From positions 1 through 51,476 of the forward strand of contig JADHTG010000018.1 of the NCBI GenBank assembly GCA_016776505.1: 51,476 bases of DNA, in the 5' to 3' direction. Source of the stretch: Bacteroidota bacterium. Lineage in GTDB: Bacteria > Bacteroidota > Bacteroidia > CAILMK01 > JAAYUY01. The notes below the pieces were generated by a model that made no database searches, was not told the origin of the DNA, and worked only from the letters and a program-made list of their open reading frames with translations. The translations under genes were made by a program, and so were the position numbers. Position 1 is the first letter of the stretch, and every line of letters starts with the position of its first letter. Positions 16,227-24,747 of the stretch are shown here, piece by piece.

Positions 16227-19200
16227 ATGAAAATAGGTTTTGGAATCATTTTGAGTTTGCTGATGCTGATGTTTAACCTGAATTTTATTACAGAAGTTAA
16301 AGGAGATGAAGGCGATACTATTAAACTGCATGTTTTTGATTATAGCATGAGGGGAAATGTAAAAGAAGGCTGGTTTGTTTTTCCTGATTCAAACACCCGC
16401 TACGAAAAAATATACATGTATTACAGCCTGAAATGTGATCCATTGAATACACCCTATAAATGCGGTGAATGGGATTATCTGACATATACCCATGCATATA
16501 AGAAAACTGGTAATTACGATAAATTTCCAAATTTCCGGGTTGATGGAAATACCGCCGACACCTTTAGTTTTATGAGCTCGCCCAGCTGGAATTATACCAG
16601 CCGCCTGGAGAAAACAATTTCCATTATAGATACGGCCGATCTTAAGCAGGTAAATATTGGAGACTCCCTTAATGCAGTTGAACATACATTTCTTCAACCC
16701 TTGTTGTTTTATCGAATGCAATTTTTATGGAAGGCAAACGAATTGAAACAGTTTGGCCTGGATTCGAATGAGCTGAAAGGATTTCATCTGTATCTTGGCG
16801 ATGAACAAGGTGCAGCTGGAAGAGTAAAAATCCGAATTAAAAATACCAGCCAGGATTCTTTAACTGTTGCAGCCATCGAACAGAATGGCTTTACAGAAGT
16901 ATATGACAGGTCTTTGCTTGTTGGAGCCGGTGGTTGGGTATTTTTTCCTTTCCATACCCATTTTGCATGGGATAGCCTGTCAAATCTGCTGATTGATTTT
17001 TCTGTCAGTCATAATATGAACCTTCAATCCAATAGTAGTTTACAGGAAACCACCGGTTGGCCTTCAGCATTATATTCCAATTCCACGGATTTTGCCCTTG
17101 ATTTTGAAGGAGCAGATTATGTTGAGGTTCCTAACAATAAGTTTGACCTGATTGAAAATGAAATAACGATCGCTCTCTGGCAGTTCGGTGATCCTTCAAT
17201 ACAACCCCAGAATGACAATATTTTTGAAGCATTTGACTCCAACAATAGTCGTGTTCTCAGCAGTCACCTGCCCTGGGGCAACTCCAATGTTTACTGGGAC
17301 GCCGGCCATGATGCAGGAAGCTATGACCGGATCAATAAAGCAGCTGATGTCGAGAACTTTAAAAACCAGTGGAATTTCTGGGTTTTCACCAAAAATGCCT
17401 TAAGCGGAGAAATGCAGATTTACCTCAATGGTGATTTGTGGCATAGTGGCACGGGTAAAACGAGGAAAATGAGTGGGGTGAAATCCTTTAAAATAGGATC
17501 GAATGGAAATGGCGGGGGAAATTATGATGGTTTAATCGATGAATTCAGTATCTGGAATAAAGTGTTGACGGATGAGCAAATCAGGGAATTAATGTACCAT
17601 CAGGCAGATCCGAATGTTGCCCACTTCAATCATCTTATTTATTATTATGGATTTAGTGAAGGCGAAGGAGTGATCACTTCCGACCTGAGTGATCATCCTG
17701 TATCGGCCAGGCTGGAAGGATTGCCTCAGTGGAAGGAACATGGCTCCCTCGACCAATTCAAAAACTTTAAAGTATCGTCTACCAGGCCTATACTTGTCAT
17801 GGATCAAAGTAACTATAATTTCAAAGAGTTAGAAACAGTTCAGATTGACTCCAGCCAGAAAGAATTAAAACAACTCGTTCTTTACAATGATTTTGTTTAT
17901 CCCGATAAGGGCACGGATACACTGTATGTCTGGCCCACTTATTACCGCTATCATTTTGACACGATGGGAGTCAAAATGGATTCTTTTTTAGTTCATGCAG
18001 ACTCAACACTATTCCGTGAAGATCATGCTGCCTATTATGATGAGAAATATGCACAGCTTGAACGTTTTGAAATAGGACGCTATATCACTCCTTATGGAAT
18101 TAACCTCGACCTGGGGAAAGGCTTTTTGTGGGTATATGATGTATCCGATTACGCATCTCTTTTTCATGATTCTGTCAAAATTACTTCTGGAAACTGGCAG
18201 GAATTGCATGACCTGGAATTCATTATGATCGAAGGTACACCAGCCCGTGATCCTCTTGATGTGGTCAATTTATGGAATGCCAGTGTGCCCTATACAGGCC
18301 AGCAGGAAGAGATCCTGCTGCCAAAAACCATTAAGATTAATGAGGATGTGAAGGAAGCTCGATTAAAAATCAGGACTACCGGACATGGATTTGGAGGCAA
18401 TGAAAACTGTGCTGAGTTTTGTGCCAAAACGCACAATGTATTCGTGGATGGCATCAAACGATTCGAGCAGTTTGTGTGGAGAGATAACTGTGGAAGCAAT
18501 CCTGTTTACCCGCAGGGAGGAACATGGATTTACAACCGTGCCAATTGGTGTCCCGGAGCTGAAGTATATACAGATAATTATGAAATGGGAAAATACATAA
18601 GCCCGGGAGATTCGGTCGATATCGACTACAATTTCCAGAGCGGCTATTCATGGAATGGTTCCGGAAGCCGGCCCACCTACGTGGTGGCTTCACAATTGGT
18701 CACATTTGGAGAATTCAACTTTGATTACGATGTGGGTATTGATCACATTATAAAACCAAACAAGTGGGAATTTTATTCTCGTGAAAATCCATCCTGTCAT
18801 AGTCCAAAAGTGATGTTTACAAATTATGGTTCCAAAACGATCAGCTCTATATTGTTAAAGTATGGATCACTACAGACAGATTTAGCCAGTTTTCGATGGG
18901 ATGGAATACTGAAACCCCTGGAATCAGCAGAAGTTGAATTGCCTTTTTATTGGGGCAACTGGGATGGGAATGATCGTTTCAGAGTAAGTATTTCCACAGT
19001 AAACGGAATGGTTGATGAATATGAAAGAAACAACACCGCTTATAGCTGGTTTGAATTGCCGCCAGTTTATCATCATCAGCTTTTATTCTATTTAAGGACG
19101 AATAATGCAGCTTCAGAAACATCTTACTCATTGGTGGACGGGGCAGGCAAGACCTTGTATTCCCGGAATGCAGGCTCCATGTCGAATAATACCATGTACA

Positions 19201-19679
19201 TCGACACATTTGATTTACCGGTTACTTACGGATGTTTTAAACTGGAGATCAAAGATGCTGAAGGAGACGGACTTTCATTCTGGGCAAATAATGATGGCAA
19301 TGGCACTGCTCGTTTAAGGAAAATGGGTGGGACATTCTATCCACCTATTGAAGCTGATTTTGGGAATGAATCCATCATTTATTTTACTACAGGATGGTCT
19401 TTGGGTGAGAAAGTAACGGGATCCAATGCAAATGAGCTTCATGTTTATCCAAATCCTGCAGATAAGAAAATATATGTCCAGTTCAATCTTAATGAAAAGG
19501 CCAACACCCGCATACAGCTTTTGGATTTATTCGGAAATATTGTCCAGGATTTTAATTTAGGTTGGTCACAGGCCGATATGTTTGAAATCAAGCTTCATGA
19601 ACTGGCTGCTGGTTTTTATTTTGTGAGGTTTCAAGCAGGAGATCAAATATGGACGAAAAAAGTATTGTTGAATAAGTAA
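16227..19679 (+). CDS. Secreted PNGase F-like protein with inserted LamG domain and T9SS sorting domain
   Basis: 1150 residues with a signal peptide at 1-27. Residues about 30-90 match the start of PNGase F (peptide-N4-(N-acetyl-beta-glucosaminyl)asparagine amidase), including 'KCGEWDYL' with Asp83 at the place of catalytic Asp60. A LamG/concanavalin-like domain (about 285-485) then interrupts. PNGase F homology returns at 'RYITPYGI' (about 619) and runs through 'TTGHGFGGNENCAEFCAKTH' (Glu730 matching Glu206) and 'NRANWCPGAEV' to about 800. A further beta domain (about 890-1040) and a T9SS sorting domain (about 1065-1150, 'ELHVYPNPADKK' to 'KVLLNK') follow. It is probably exported through the T9SS and displayed or released to cleave N-glycans from glycoproteins. 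The position of PNGase F Glu118 holds 'TSGNW', with no Glu. Activity is inferred, not shown. Confidence 0.82.
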   Translation: MKIGFGIILSLLMLMFNLNFITEVKGDEGDTIKLHVFDYSMRGNVKEGWFVFPDSNTRYEKIYMYYSLKCDPLNTPYKCGEWDYLTYTHAYKKTGNYDKFPNFRVDGNTADTFSFMSSPSWNYTSRLEKTISIIDTADLKQVNIGDSLNAVEHTFLQPLLFYRMQFLWKANELKQFGLDSNELKGFHLYLGDEQGAAGRVKIRIKNTSQDSLTVAAIEQNGFTEVYDRSLLVGAGGWVFFPFHTHFAWDSLSNLLIDFSVSHNMNLQSNSSLQETTGWPSALYSNSTDFALDFEGADYVEVPNNKFDLIENEITIALWQFGDPSIQPQNDNIFEAFDSNNSRVLSSHLPWGNSNVYWDAGHDAGSYDRINKAADVENFKNQWNFWVFTKNALSGEMQIYLNGDLWHSGTGKTRKMSGVKSFKIGSNGNGGGNYDGLIDEFSIWNKVLTDEQIRELMYHQADPNVAHFNHLIYYYGFSEGEGVITSDLSDHPVSARLEGLPQWKEHGSLDQFKNFKVSSTRPILVMDQSNYNFKELETVQIDSSQKELKQLVLYNDFVYPDKGTDTLYVWPTYYRYHFDTMGVKMDSFLVHADSTLFREDHAAYYDEKYAQLERFEIGRYITPYGINLDLGKGFLWVYDVSDYASLFHDSVKITSGNWQELHDLEFIMIEGTPARDPLDVVNLWNASVPYTGQQEEILLPKTIKINEDVKEARLKIRTTGHGFGGNENCAEFCAKTHNVFVDGIKRFEQFVWRDNCGSNPVYPQGGTWIYNRANWCPGAEVYTDNYEMGKYISPGDSVDIDYNFQSGYSWNGSGSRPTYVVASQLVTFGEFNFDYDVGIDHIIKPNKWEFYSRENPSCHSPKVMFTNYGSKTISSILLKYGSLQTDLASFRWDGILKPLESAEVELPFYWGNWDGNDRFRVSISTVNGMVDEYERNNTAYSWFELPPVYHHQLLFYLRTNNAASETSYSLVDGAGKTLYSRNAGSMSNNTMYIDTFDLPVTYGCFKLEIKDAEGDGLSFWANNDGNGTARLRKMGGTFYPPIEADFGNESIIYFTTGWSLGEKVTGSNANELHVYPNPADKKIYVQFNLNEKANTRIQLLDLFGNIVQDFNLGWSQADMFEIKLHELAAGFYFVRFQAGDQIWTKKVLLNK

Positions 19680-19732
19680 TGTCTGAAAGTGTTTCCACAG
19701 CCTTTTTTAGTAGCAGCTGGGGACACCAGCTT
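19674..19732 (+). repeat. Hairpin repeat, copy 1
   Basis: Begins AAGTAATGTCTGAAA, where AAG TAA is the last codon and stop of the PNGase F-like gene, and ends in the hairpin GCTGG-GGACA-CCAGC (19716-19730). It aligns over about 58 bp with copy 2 at 20487-20545, differing at about ten positions, same orientation. Confidence 0.65.
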
Positions 19733-19774
19733 AAACATATATTGGGAACGCCATTTTTAAAAGAATTGTCCAAA

Positions 19775-19831
19775 GGGGTGTCCACACCCCGTTCCTAATG
19801 ACTGCTGGGGACACCAGCTTTGACATTATTT
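19775..19831 (+). repeat. Hairpin repeat, partial copy 3, with neighbouring GC hairpin
   Basis: GGGGTGTCCACACCCC (19775-19790) can fold on itself. GCTGG-GGACA-CCAGC (19804-19818) repeats the hairpin of copy 1, and the following TTTGACATTATTTA resembles CCTGACGCTATTTA after copy 2. The end of this repeat overlaps the stop codon of the minus-strand gene at 19830. Confidence 0.55.
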
Positions 19832-20255
19832 AATCAAAACCACGGACAGGACAATCATAACCCTCGCATCCATGCACATTAAGATAGGATGGTGCCTGGT
19901 AACTTTGCCCCCAACAACCCTGGCTATCAGTATTATAAGACCACGTAAACTCACGCTCTCCCCAGGTTGAGTTATAAAAAACTTCTGATCGTAACCATGC
20001 ACCACTTTCTAAAGTAACTTTCAACTGGAAGCGATAGTATTCATTGTTTGGGGCATAAAACTTCACTTTTACATGGACTTCACAGGGATAACTGGGATAA
20101 CTCGTTAATATAACCGTGTGAAAATTATTACCATAAAGAGTCACATCAAAATCTCTGCTGGAGGTCCATTCTCCTCCGTCAGACACAAAAGATTGATTGT
20201 GAGAAGTAAGACTAAGGCCAAAAATAAGAATTAAAGTCAGAAATAAGTTTTTCAT
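19830..20255 (-). CDS. Small secreted protein of unknown function
   Basis: 141 residues with the ATG at 20255. Signal peptide 'MKNLFLTLILIFGLSLTSHNQ', then a compact, Tyr/Trp-rich, beta-looking domain with five cysteines, three of them near the C-terminus ('GCWGQ', 'GCEGYDCPVRGFD'), likely disulfide-bonded outside the cytoplasm. No family recognised. A perfect AAGGAGGT stands 6 nt before this ATG, which decides the start over the ATG three bases earlier and one at 20285. Such a strong Shine-Dalgarno site is rare in this window. The gene is bracketed by direct copies of the 19674/20487 repeat, which suggests that it may have moved as a unit. Confidence 0.7.
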   Translation of the reverse strand: MKNLFLTLILIFGLSLTSHNQSFVSDGGEWTSSRDFDVTLYGNNFHTVILTSYPSYPCEVHVKVKFYAPNNEYYRFQLKVTLESGAWLRSEVFYNSTWGEREFTWSYNTDSQGCWGQSYQAPSYLNVHGCEGYDCPVRGFD

Positions 20256-20260
20256 CATGT

Positions 20261-20268
20261 ACCTCCTT
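20261..20268 (-). promoter_or_regulatory. Perfect Shine-Dalgarno AAGGAGGT
   Basis: Minus-strand AAGGAGGT, full complement to the 16S anti-SD, 5-6 nt before the ATG at 20255. Most genes here lack any recognisable SD, so this one is unusual. Confidence 0.7.
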
Positions 20269-20486
20269 GAATTTTTAATTAACAAAATGTTTATCCAAAG
20301 AATACCGGGAAGGGATAATAATGCAGCAAAGAAGAAATGTCATTTCAAATAACATTTCATTTTTCAGCTATATCAAAGGAAAACTGGCACGGCTTTCCGG
20401 ACTGAGGTCAAGCAAATTTACTAATAAGAATTTGATTTACAAATTCATATGCTTAGTATGTGCTAGCCTCGGGCTACTACAGTATC

Positions 20487-20545
20487 AAGTAATGTCTGAA
20501 ATGTCTTCCACAGCCTGTTTTAATAGCTGGTGGGGACACCAGCCC
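20487..20545 (+). repeat. Hairpin repeat, copy 2
   Basis: AAGTAATGTCTGAAA as in copy 1, then CTTCCACAGCC and the hairpin GCTGGTG-GGGA-CACCAGC (20526-20543), a 7-bp stem. Direct orientation relative to copy 1, about 813 bp away. The stretch 20286-20631 has no convincing gene; this repeat is its only clear feature. A further partial match (GTGGAGACACCAATACCCCCAGC) lies at about 20579-20601. Confidence 0.65.
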
Positions 20546-20631
20546 TGACGCTATTTAGGTCAGCAGCTATGACGTAACGTGGAGACACCAATACCCCCAG
20601 CTTGAAATAATGATGATCCATAATCTTTGGT

Positions 20632-21726
20632 TTAGCCAGGTTGATTCCCCAGTGATTTGAGCATTTTGATATGATTGTAAACAGCCTTCACAAAGTTGGG
20701 TTGAACATGATACGGCAGCTTGTATTTGTGTGCTGTCCTCTTTACATATTGAGATATCTTTCTATAATGGACATGGCTGATATTTGGAAATAAATGATGT
20801 TCCACCTGGAAATTCAGTCCTCCAATTAACCAGGAGAAAACCCGGCTTTTAGGTGAATAATCGGAAGTAGTTTTCAATTGATGGATGGCCCAATTATGTT
20901 CTATATTTCCCTCTTCATCCGGAACAGGAAAAGCAGTTGTTGGCATCACATGTGCCACTTGAAAAACAGCTCCTAGAATGATTCCGCAAACAAAATGCAT
21001 CACAACAAAGAACAGTACAATCCATGACCAGGAAACTGGTATGAGAAGAAGGGGAATGACCAAAAATACGATAAAATAAAGTGCTTTTGAAACGATCAAA
21101 TCGTATAGTAAGAAATTATAATTCAGTCGGCTGCTTAAAGCAACATTTCTTTTTTTATAATTCGCAAGTTGCCTGAAATCTTTGGTTGTCGCCCAGGATA
21201 ATGTCATGATACCATAAAAAAACCAGGCATAGATATATTGGAACCTGTGAATTTTCTTTAGTGGTCTGTGCGGATTAAATCGAAGAATACTTATTGGGCT
21301 GATGTCTTCATCGTATCCATTGATATTAGTAAATCCATGATGCAAGCTATTGTGCTGTTCTCTCCAGGTGGTAGGAAATCCCCCAAGAAGGTATAATGTT
21401 TTAGCGAGGAAGTTATTTGTTTTGCTATTTTTAGAAAAGCTCCCGTGATTTGCATCATGCATGACGACCATGCCCACTCCAGCCATGGCAACTCCCATAA
21501 TAATCCAGCAGATAAACATACCTGGTATGGATTGTATAACACCGGTCAACATCATCACGTAAGGTGCGAAATATAAGATCAGCATGAAAATGGTTTTTAT
21601 AACCAGGTTGGCATTACCATACTTTGAAATATTATTTTTATCAAAATAGTCTTTCACCTGCGATCTTAATTCCTGCATGAACTCTGCTCTGTTTTGATTG
21701 TTAAAGCTGACCTTCTTTAATGACAT
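20632..21726 (-). CDS. Membrane fatty-acid (acyl-CoA/acyl-lipid) desaturase
   Basis: 364 residues with four main membrane segments. The three histidine boxes of di-iron desaturases are present: HDANH (90-94), HNSLHH (125-130) and 'QVEHHLFPNISHVHY' (about 313-327). The Gln-x-x-His-His third box is the variant of front-end/linoleoyl-type desaturases, but the cytochrome b5 domain some of them carry is absent, so electrons must come from a separate donor. It would introduce double bonds into membrane acyl chains and needs oxygen, which fits an aerobic or microaerobic host. A 14-bp palindrome lies 16 bp before the start. Confidence 0.87.
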   Translation of the reverse strand: MSLKKVSFNNQNRAEFMQELRSQVKDYFDKNNISKYGNANLVIKTIFMLILYFAPYVMMLTGVIQSIPGMFICWIIMGVAMAGVGMVVMHDANHGSFSKNSKTNNFLAKTLYLLGGFPTTWREQHNSLHHGFTNINGYDEDISPISILRFNPHRPLKKIHRFQYIYAWFFYGIMTLSWATTKDFRQLANYKKRNVALSSRLNYNFLLYDLIVSKALYFIVFLVIPLLLIPVSWSWIVLFFVVMHFVCGIILGAVFQVAHVMPTTAFPVPDEEGNIEHNWAIHQLKTTSDYSPKSRVFSWLIGGLNFQVEHHLFPNISHVHYRKISQYVKRTAHKYKLPYHVQPNFVKAVYNHIKMLKSLGNQPG

Positions 21727-21741
21727 GATCGTATTATTTAG

Positions 21742-21755
21742 CGATTTATAAATCG
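21742..21755. promoter_or_regulatory. 14-bp palindrome, possible operator of the desaturase gene
   Basis: CGATTTATAAATCG is a perfect palindrome 16 bp upstream of the desaturase ATG. Its position suits a repressor site controlling membrane unsaturation, but no regulator is encoded nearby. The rest of 21727-22053 shows no gene and no other structure. Confidence 0.4.
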
Positions 21756-22053
21756 TAATTTATTATCATGTAAATTTCACGAATAACAGCCTTGTGTTCA
21801 AAAGGATAGAACATGTACCTGAAGCAGTGAAAAGGAGGCCTTAATTGTCAGAAAGAATTGCGAAAAGGATTATCCCTTTTTGCAATTATGAATCATTCAT
21901 AAAATATCCAGGATATATATTCAAATATACTGAATTTTAATATAACAGATCATATTTAGGAGGTATTATTGGAGAGAAAAAATTATGGAATCTATGTACT
22001 AATAAGGCCACAATAAGCGAATTCCAATTTTTAGCATATTTTGAATATTCAAT

Positions 22054-23358
22054 TCAGCCACCTCTTTCCTTAGCTTTCTTTTCGATCTCCTGAGCTACCT
22101 TTGGGTATTTCTTCATTACTTTATCAAATTCATTTTTGCTCAGGCTGTACAGATCACAATAAGTATTTGCCAGGATAGTGGCATTTCGAGGCTGTTCTTT
22201 GAAAAGGGCCACTTCTCCAAAAAAATCTCCACTGTGGAGAGTAGAAATCAATTTTTCGTCCTTTGAAAGTATTTCCAATTCCCCATTTACAATAAAAAAC
22301 ATGTGATGTCCTTCATCACCTTCTTTGAAAACATAATCACCAGGGACAAAAATTTCAGGTTTCAATTGCATGGCAATCTCCCTGGCAAATTTAGCATCCA
22401 CATCCTTGAATATGGATATGGTACCTACCAGGTCCCTTTTTAAATGCAGGGCTACTTCTTCCTGTAAATTTACTGGCAAAGCATGCAGGAATGTCTCTTC
22501 ATCATAACCCTCCCGTTTTTCGTACATGTATTTGTAATAATTCCTGATTTTAAGCTGCAGATCATCCGGAATCGGGCGGTAATGAATTAATCCAGTAAGA
22601 TTCTTCATATTCTCATGATAACGCATCTTAGCAGGATCTTTCCTGCTCAGTATCCCAGCAATATTTCCAACCAGTAGTCCAAATCCGGTAACACCTGTAA
22701 CCTGGACCAGGATCACAAATAATATCCTGTAATTGCTGTATGGTTCAAAAAGCATGGGTGTAATATCACCATAACCAACAGTAGTTAAAGTGGTCACAGT
22801 CCAATAAAGAGATTTAATGTAATTGGTCAGGGTATTTACTGTCGGATCGATTCCGATCATAGACACCCAGCTACAACTCAACCAATGTATGACATGTGCT
22901 ATCCAGAAAAAAAGGTACACTAAGGATAAAAAACCTGCATACCTGATTTCCTTTTGCCTTAGCATATACATGAAATGTGCAACTTTGAGCAATTTCACTA
23001 ACCTGAACAGCTGCAAATAAGGAATTCCGAATACAGACAAGGGCAAAGCTGCAATGATGTCAATCGTTAAATATCGTCTCAGGTAACGACCAACAGACAG
23101 ATCTTCTCCATAAGGATTTAGTTCATCATCCCTTTGTGCTTCCATAATACTGACAAAAATGTCGAGGAGAAAAACCAGTGTAAAAAACAAATGAATCCCT
23201 GTCAAAACAGGTTTGTTATGTATTTGAAAAACAAAATTAAAAGGAATAAATATGGCGAAGAAACTTGCACCCAGGGTGACAATAGCTTTCCAAATAACAT
23301 AAAAGCGTGAATACCCGAGTAGTTTAATGGATTCCCAAATGAACTTCTTTTTCGTCAT
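22054..23358 (-). CDS. Cyclic-nucleotide-gated, voltage-sensor type potassium channel
   Basis: 434 residues. Six membrane segments between about 20 and 235, with an S4-like stretch 'RLVKLLKVAHFMYMLRQKEIR' (119-139), and a pore loop holding the K+ selectivity filter TVGYGD (193-198). After a C-linker, a cyclic-nucleotide-binding domain (about 315-428) ends with the phosphate-binding cassette 'FFGEVALFKEQPRNATI', including the Arg that contacts the cyclic phosphate. The S4 positives are sparse, so gating may be mainly by ligand. It likely conducts K+ across the inner membrane in response to cAMP or cGMP. Confidence 0.88.
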   Translation of the reverse strand: MTKKKFIWESIKLLGYSRFYVIWKAIVTLGASFFAIFIPFNFVFQIHNKPVLTGIHLFFTLVFLLDIFVSIMEAQRDDELNPYGEDLSVGRYLRRYLTIDIIAALPLSVFGIPYLQLFRLVKLLKVAHFMYMLRQKEIRYAGFLSLVYLFFWIAHVIHWLSCSWVSMIGIDPTVNTLTNYIKSLYWTVTTLTTVGYGDITPMLFEPYSNYRILFVILVQVTGVTGFGLLVGNIAGILSRKDPAKMRYHENMKNLTGLIHYRPIPDDLQLKIRNYYKYMYEKREGYDEETFLHALPVNLQEEVALHLKRDLVGTISIFKDVDAKFAREIAMQLKPEIFVPGDYVFKEGDEGHHMFFIVNGELEILSKDEKLISTLHSGDFFGEVALFKEQPRNATILANTYCDLYSLSKNEFDKVMKKYPKVAQEIEKKAKERGG

Positions 23359-23384
23359 AGGAGCAGATTAGAGATTTTGATTAA

Positions 23385-23392
23385 CAAATCTA
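23385..23392 (-). promoter_or_regulatory. -7 box TAGATTTG for the channel gene
   Basis: Minus-strand TAGATTTG fits TAnnTTTG and lies about 27 bp before the ATG at 23358. No -33 TTTG at the expected distance. Confidence 0.35.
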
Positions 23393-23530
23393 CAAAATAT
23401 CAGCTTTTATCTTTTCTGTCAGGCATGAAAGATTTGAATATTGCAAGCAATTTCTCTGGAGCTCAAAATTTGTGGTTCAATGAAATTATTCAGCACAGGA
23501 ATAGATTAACTTTAAGTTATTATTTATAAA

Positions 23531-23563
23531 GTTCGTAGCCACCACGCTGTTCAGGCTACGAAC
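23531..23563. repeat. 10-bp perfect inverted repeat (hairpin)
   Basis: GTTCGTAGCC (23531-23540) and GGCTACGAAC (23554-23563) pair perfectly around a 13-nt loop. It lies in the gene-free stretch 23393-23739, about 180 bp beyond the end of the HsmA-like gene and without a T-tract, so it looks more like an interspersed palindromic element than a terminator. Confidence 0.5.
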
Positions 23564-23685
23564 AACAACCGAAAAATTATTTAACAGCTGGTCTAAGCAA
23601 ACCACTGTTATCCTTAGCTTTCAGCTAAAAATCGCTGAATAGATAACATGTTGTTATCAATGAAAATTGTAAAACGCAAATGAGT

Positions 23686-23721
23686 TTGTATCTGCAAATA
23701 TCATTTAGGAGCCAAGCAGCT
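23686..23721. repeat. 36-bp direct repeat, copy A
   Basis: Aligns without gaps to copy B at 24748-24783, 29 of 36 positions identical, including an exact 14-mer TTGTATCTGCAAAT and GGAGC/GCAGCT blocks. On the minus strand it reads like the last codons of the MFS gene (Leu-Leu-Gly-Ser-stop against Leu-Leu-Ser-Ser-stop). Confidence 0.5.
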
Positions 23722-23739
23722 ATATCTCTTTTATCCTAA

Positions 23740-24117
23740 TCAATACATAGTCCCAAAAACCACTCCTGTTATCATGGGTATCAACCAGATAATCCAGACT
23801 ATTAAACTGTACTTGTGAAATTTTTTTATCATGACTTCATTTTTCCTGACAAGAACAATAGTTGCCCAGATAGCATGAAAAAGCATCAGAAGAATAGCAA
23901 GCAGTCCGGTTAAACCGTGAAAATTAAACTGGATCAGTGAACCGGCCATAATACCCATAGCTCCTGTTCCTGTTGCATCTGCTGTAACTCCACACCAAAA
24001 AATGATGGCATGCCACCATTGTAATCTGCCTTTTATTTTTTCAGACCATACTCCCACTGTATAAAGAACAAATGCCAGGTTAATGAAACCAACTGCAATG
24101 ATCATGGTTTTATCCAT
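23740..24117 (-). CDS. HsmA-like four-helix membrane protein
   Basis: 125 residues, four membrane helices and almost no loops: 'MIIAVGFINLAFVLYTVGVW', 'WHAIIFWCGVTADATGTGAM', 'LTGLLAILLMLFHAIWATIV' and 'YSLIVWIIWLIPMITGVVFG'. The pattern 'WHAIIFWCGVTADATGT...FHGLTG' with conserved His residues matches the HsmA family (TIGR03987), whose function is not established; the His residues could bind haem. A -7 box lies about 27 bp upstream. The gene and its divergent neighbour are bracketed by the 36-bp direct repeat. Confidence 0.72.
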   Translation of the reverse strand: MDKTMIIAVGFINLAFVLYTVGVWSEKIKGRLQWWHAIIFWCGVTADATGTGAMGIMAGSLIQFNFHGLTGLLAILLMLFHAIWATIVLVRKNEVMIKKFHKYSLIVWIIWLIPMITGVVFGTMY

Positions 24118-24143
24118 CTTTTATTTTAATTATTTAATAACGA

Positions 24144-24151
24144 CAAAACTA
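24144..24151 (-). promoter_or_regulatory. -7 box TAGTTTTG for the HsmA-like gene
   Basis: Minus-strand TAGTTTTG matches TAnnTTTG, about 27 bp before the ATG. No clear -33 element. Confidence 0.35.
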
Positions 24152-24398
24152 AAAAAATAAATTATTCTATCTAAATCATTTGGGATTAAGAAACATGCCA
24201 GCCATCGATGTGGTCAAAATGCGAACAACAAAACCAAGCTAACCACTCTATGGTTCAGACAAAAACGATTTGTAGTTAATTCATCACTAATATTGTTAAA
24301 GTCCTTTCATAAAAGCTGGAAGAAATGAGTAAAATTAAGTAATTTGCAAATCAAAGTATTTTTATATAAATCAACGCGATTACAAATAATTAATACAG

Positions 24399-24689
24399 AT
24401 GACTAAAGAACGGAAAAGACTGATAATAATAATTTTGATACCTGCCATTATATTATTCATACCTGTTATAGCCATGCAAATTAATGAAGAAGTAAAATGG
24501 ACTTTAATGGATTTTGTTGTTGCAGCTGCTTTATTATTCGGGACTGGATTAATTTTGGAAATTGGTTTTAGAAAGCTTAACAAAAATCGATATCGAATCA
24601 TACTCCTTATCACTATCCTCACAGTGTTAATGCTAACATGGTTGGAACTTGCGGTAGGAATATTCGGAACTCCTATTGCAGGCAGCTAG
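24399..24689 (+). CDS. Small three-helix membrane protein of unknown function
   Basis: 96 residues. A basic start (MTKERKR), then three helices: about 8-25, 35-55 and 65-90. 'VKWTLMDFVVAAALLFGTGL' between helices one and two resembles a small family of uncharacterised bacterial membrane proteins, but no function is known to me. No promoter or SD is obvious. Diverges from the HsmA-like gene and lies inside the direct-repeat interval 23686-24783. Confidence 0.6.
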   Translation: MTKERKRLIIIILIPAIILFIPVIAMQINEEVKWTLMDFVVAAALLFGTGLILEIGFRKLNKNRYRIILLITILTVLMLTWLELAVGIFGTPIAGS

Positions 24690-24747
24690 ATTTCGCTTGC
24701 ACAAATAAAAAGCACTACACCCGTTAGAAGTACACAAGGGATTTGCA

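Noticed and set aside
20321..20548. Plus-strand 75-codon frame
   Set aside because: It runs into the hairpin repeat and has no homologue-like features or promoter.
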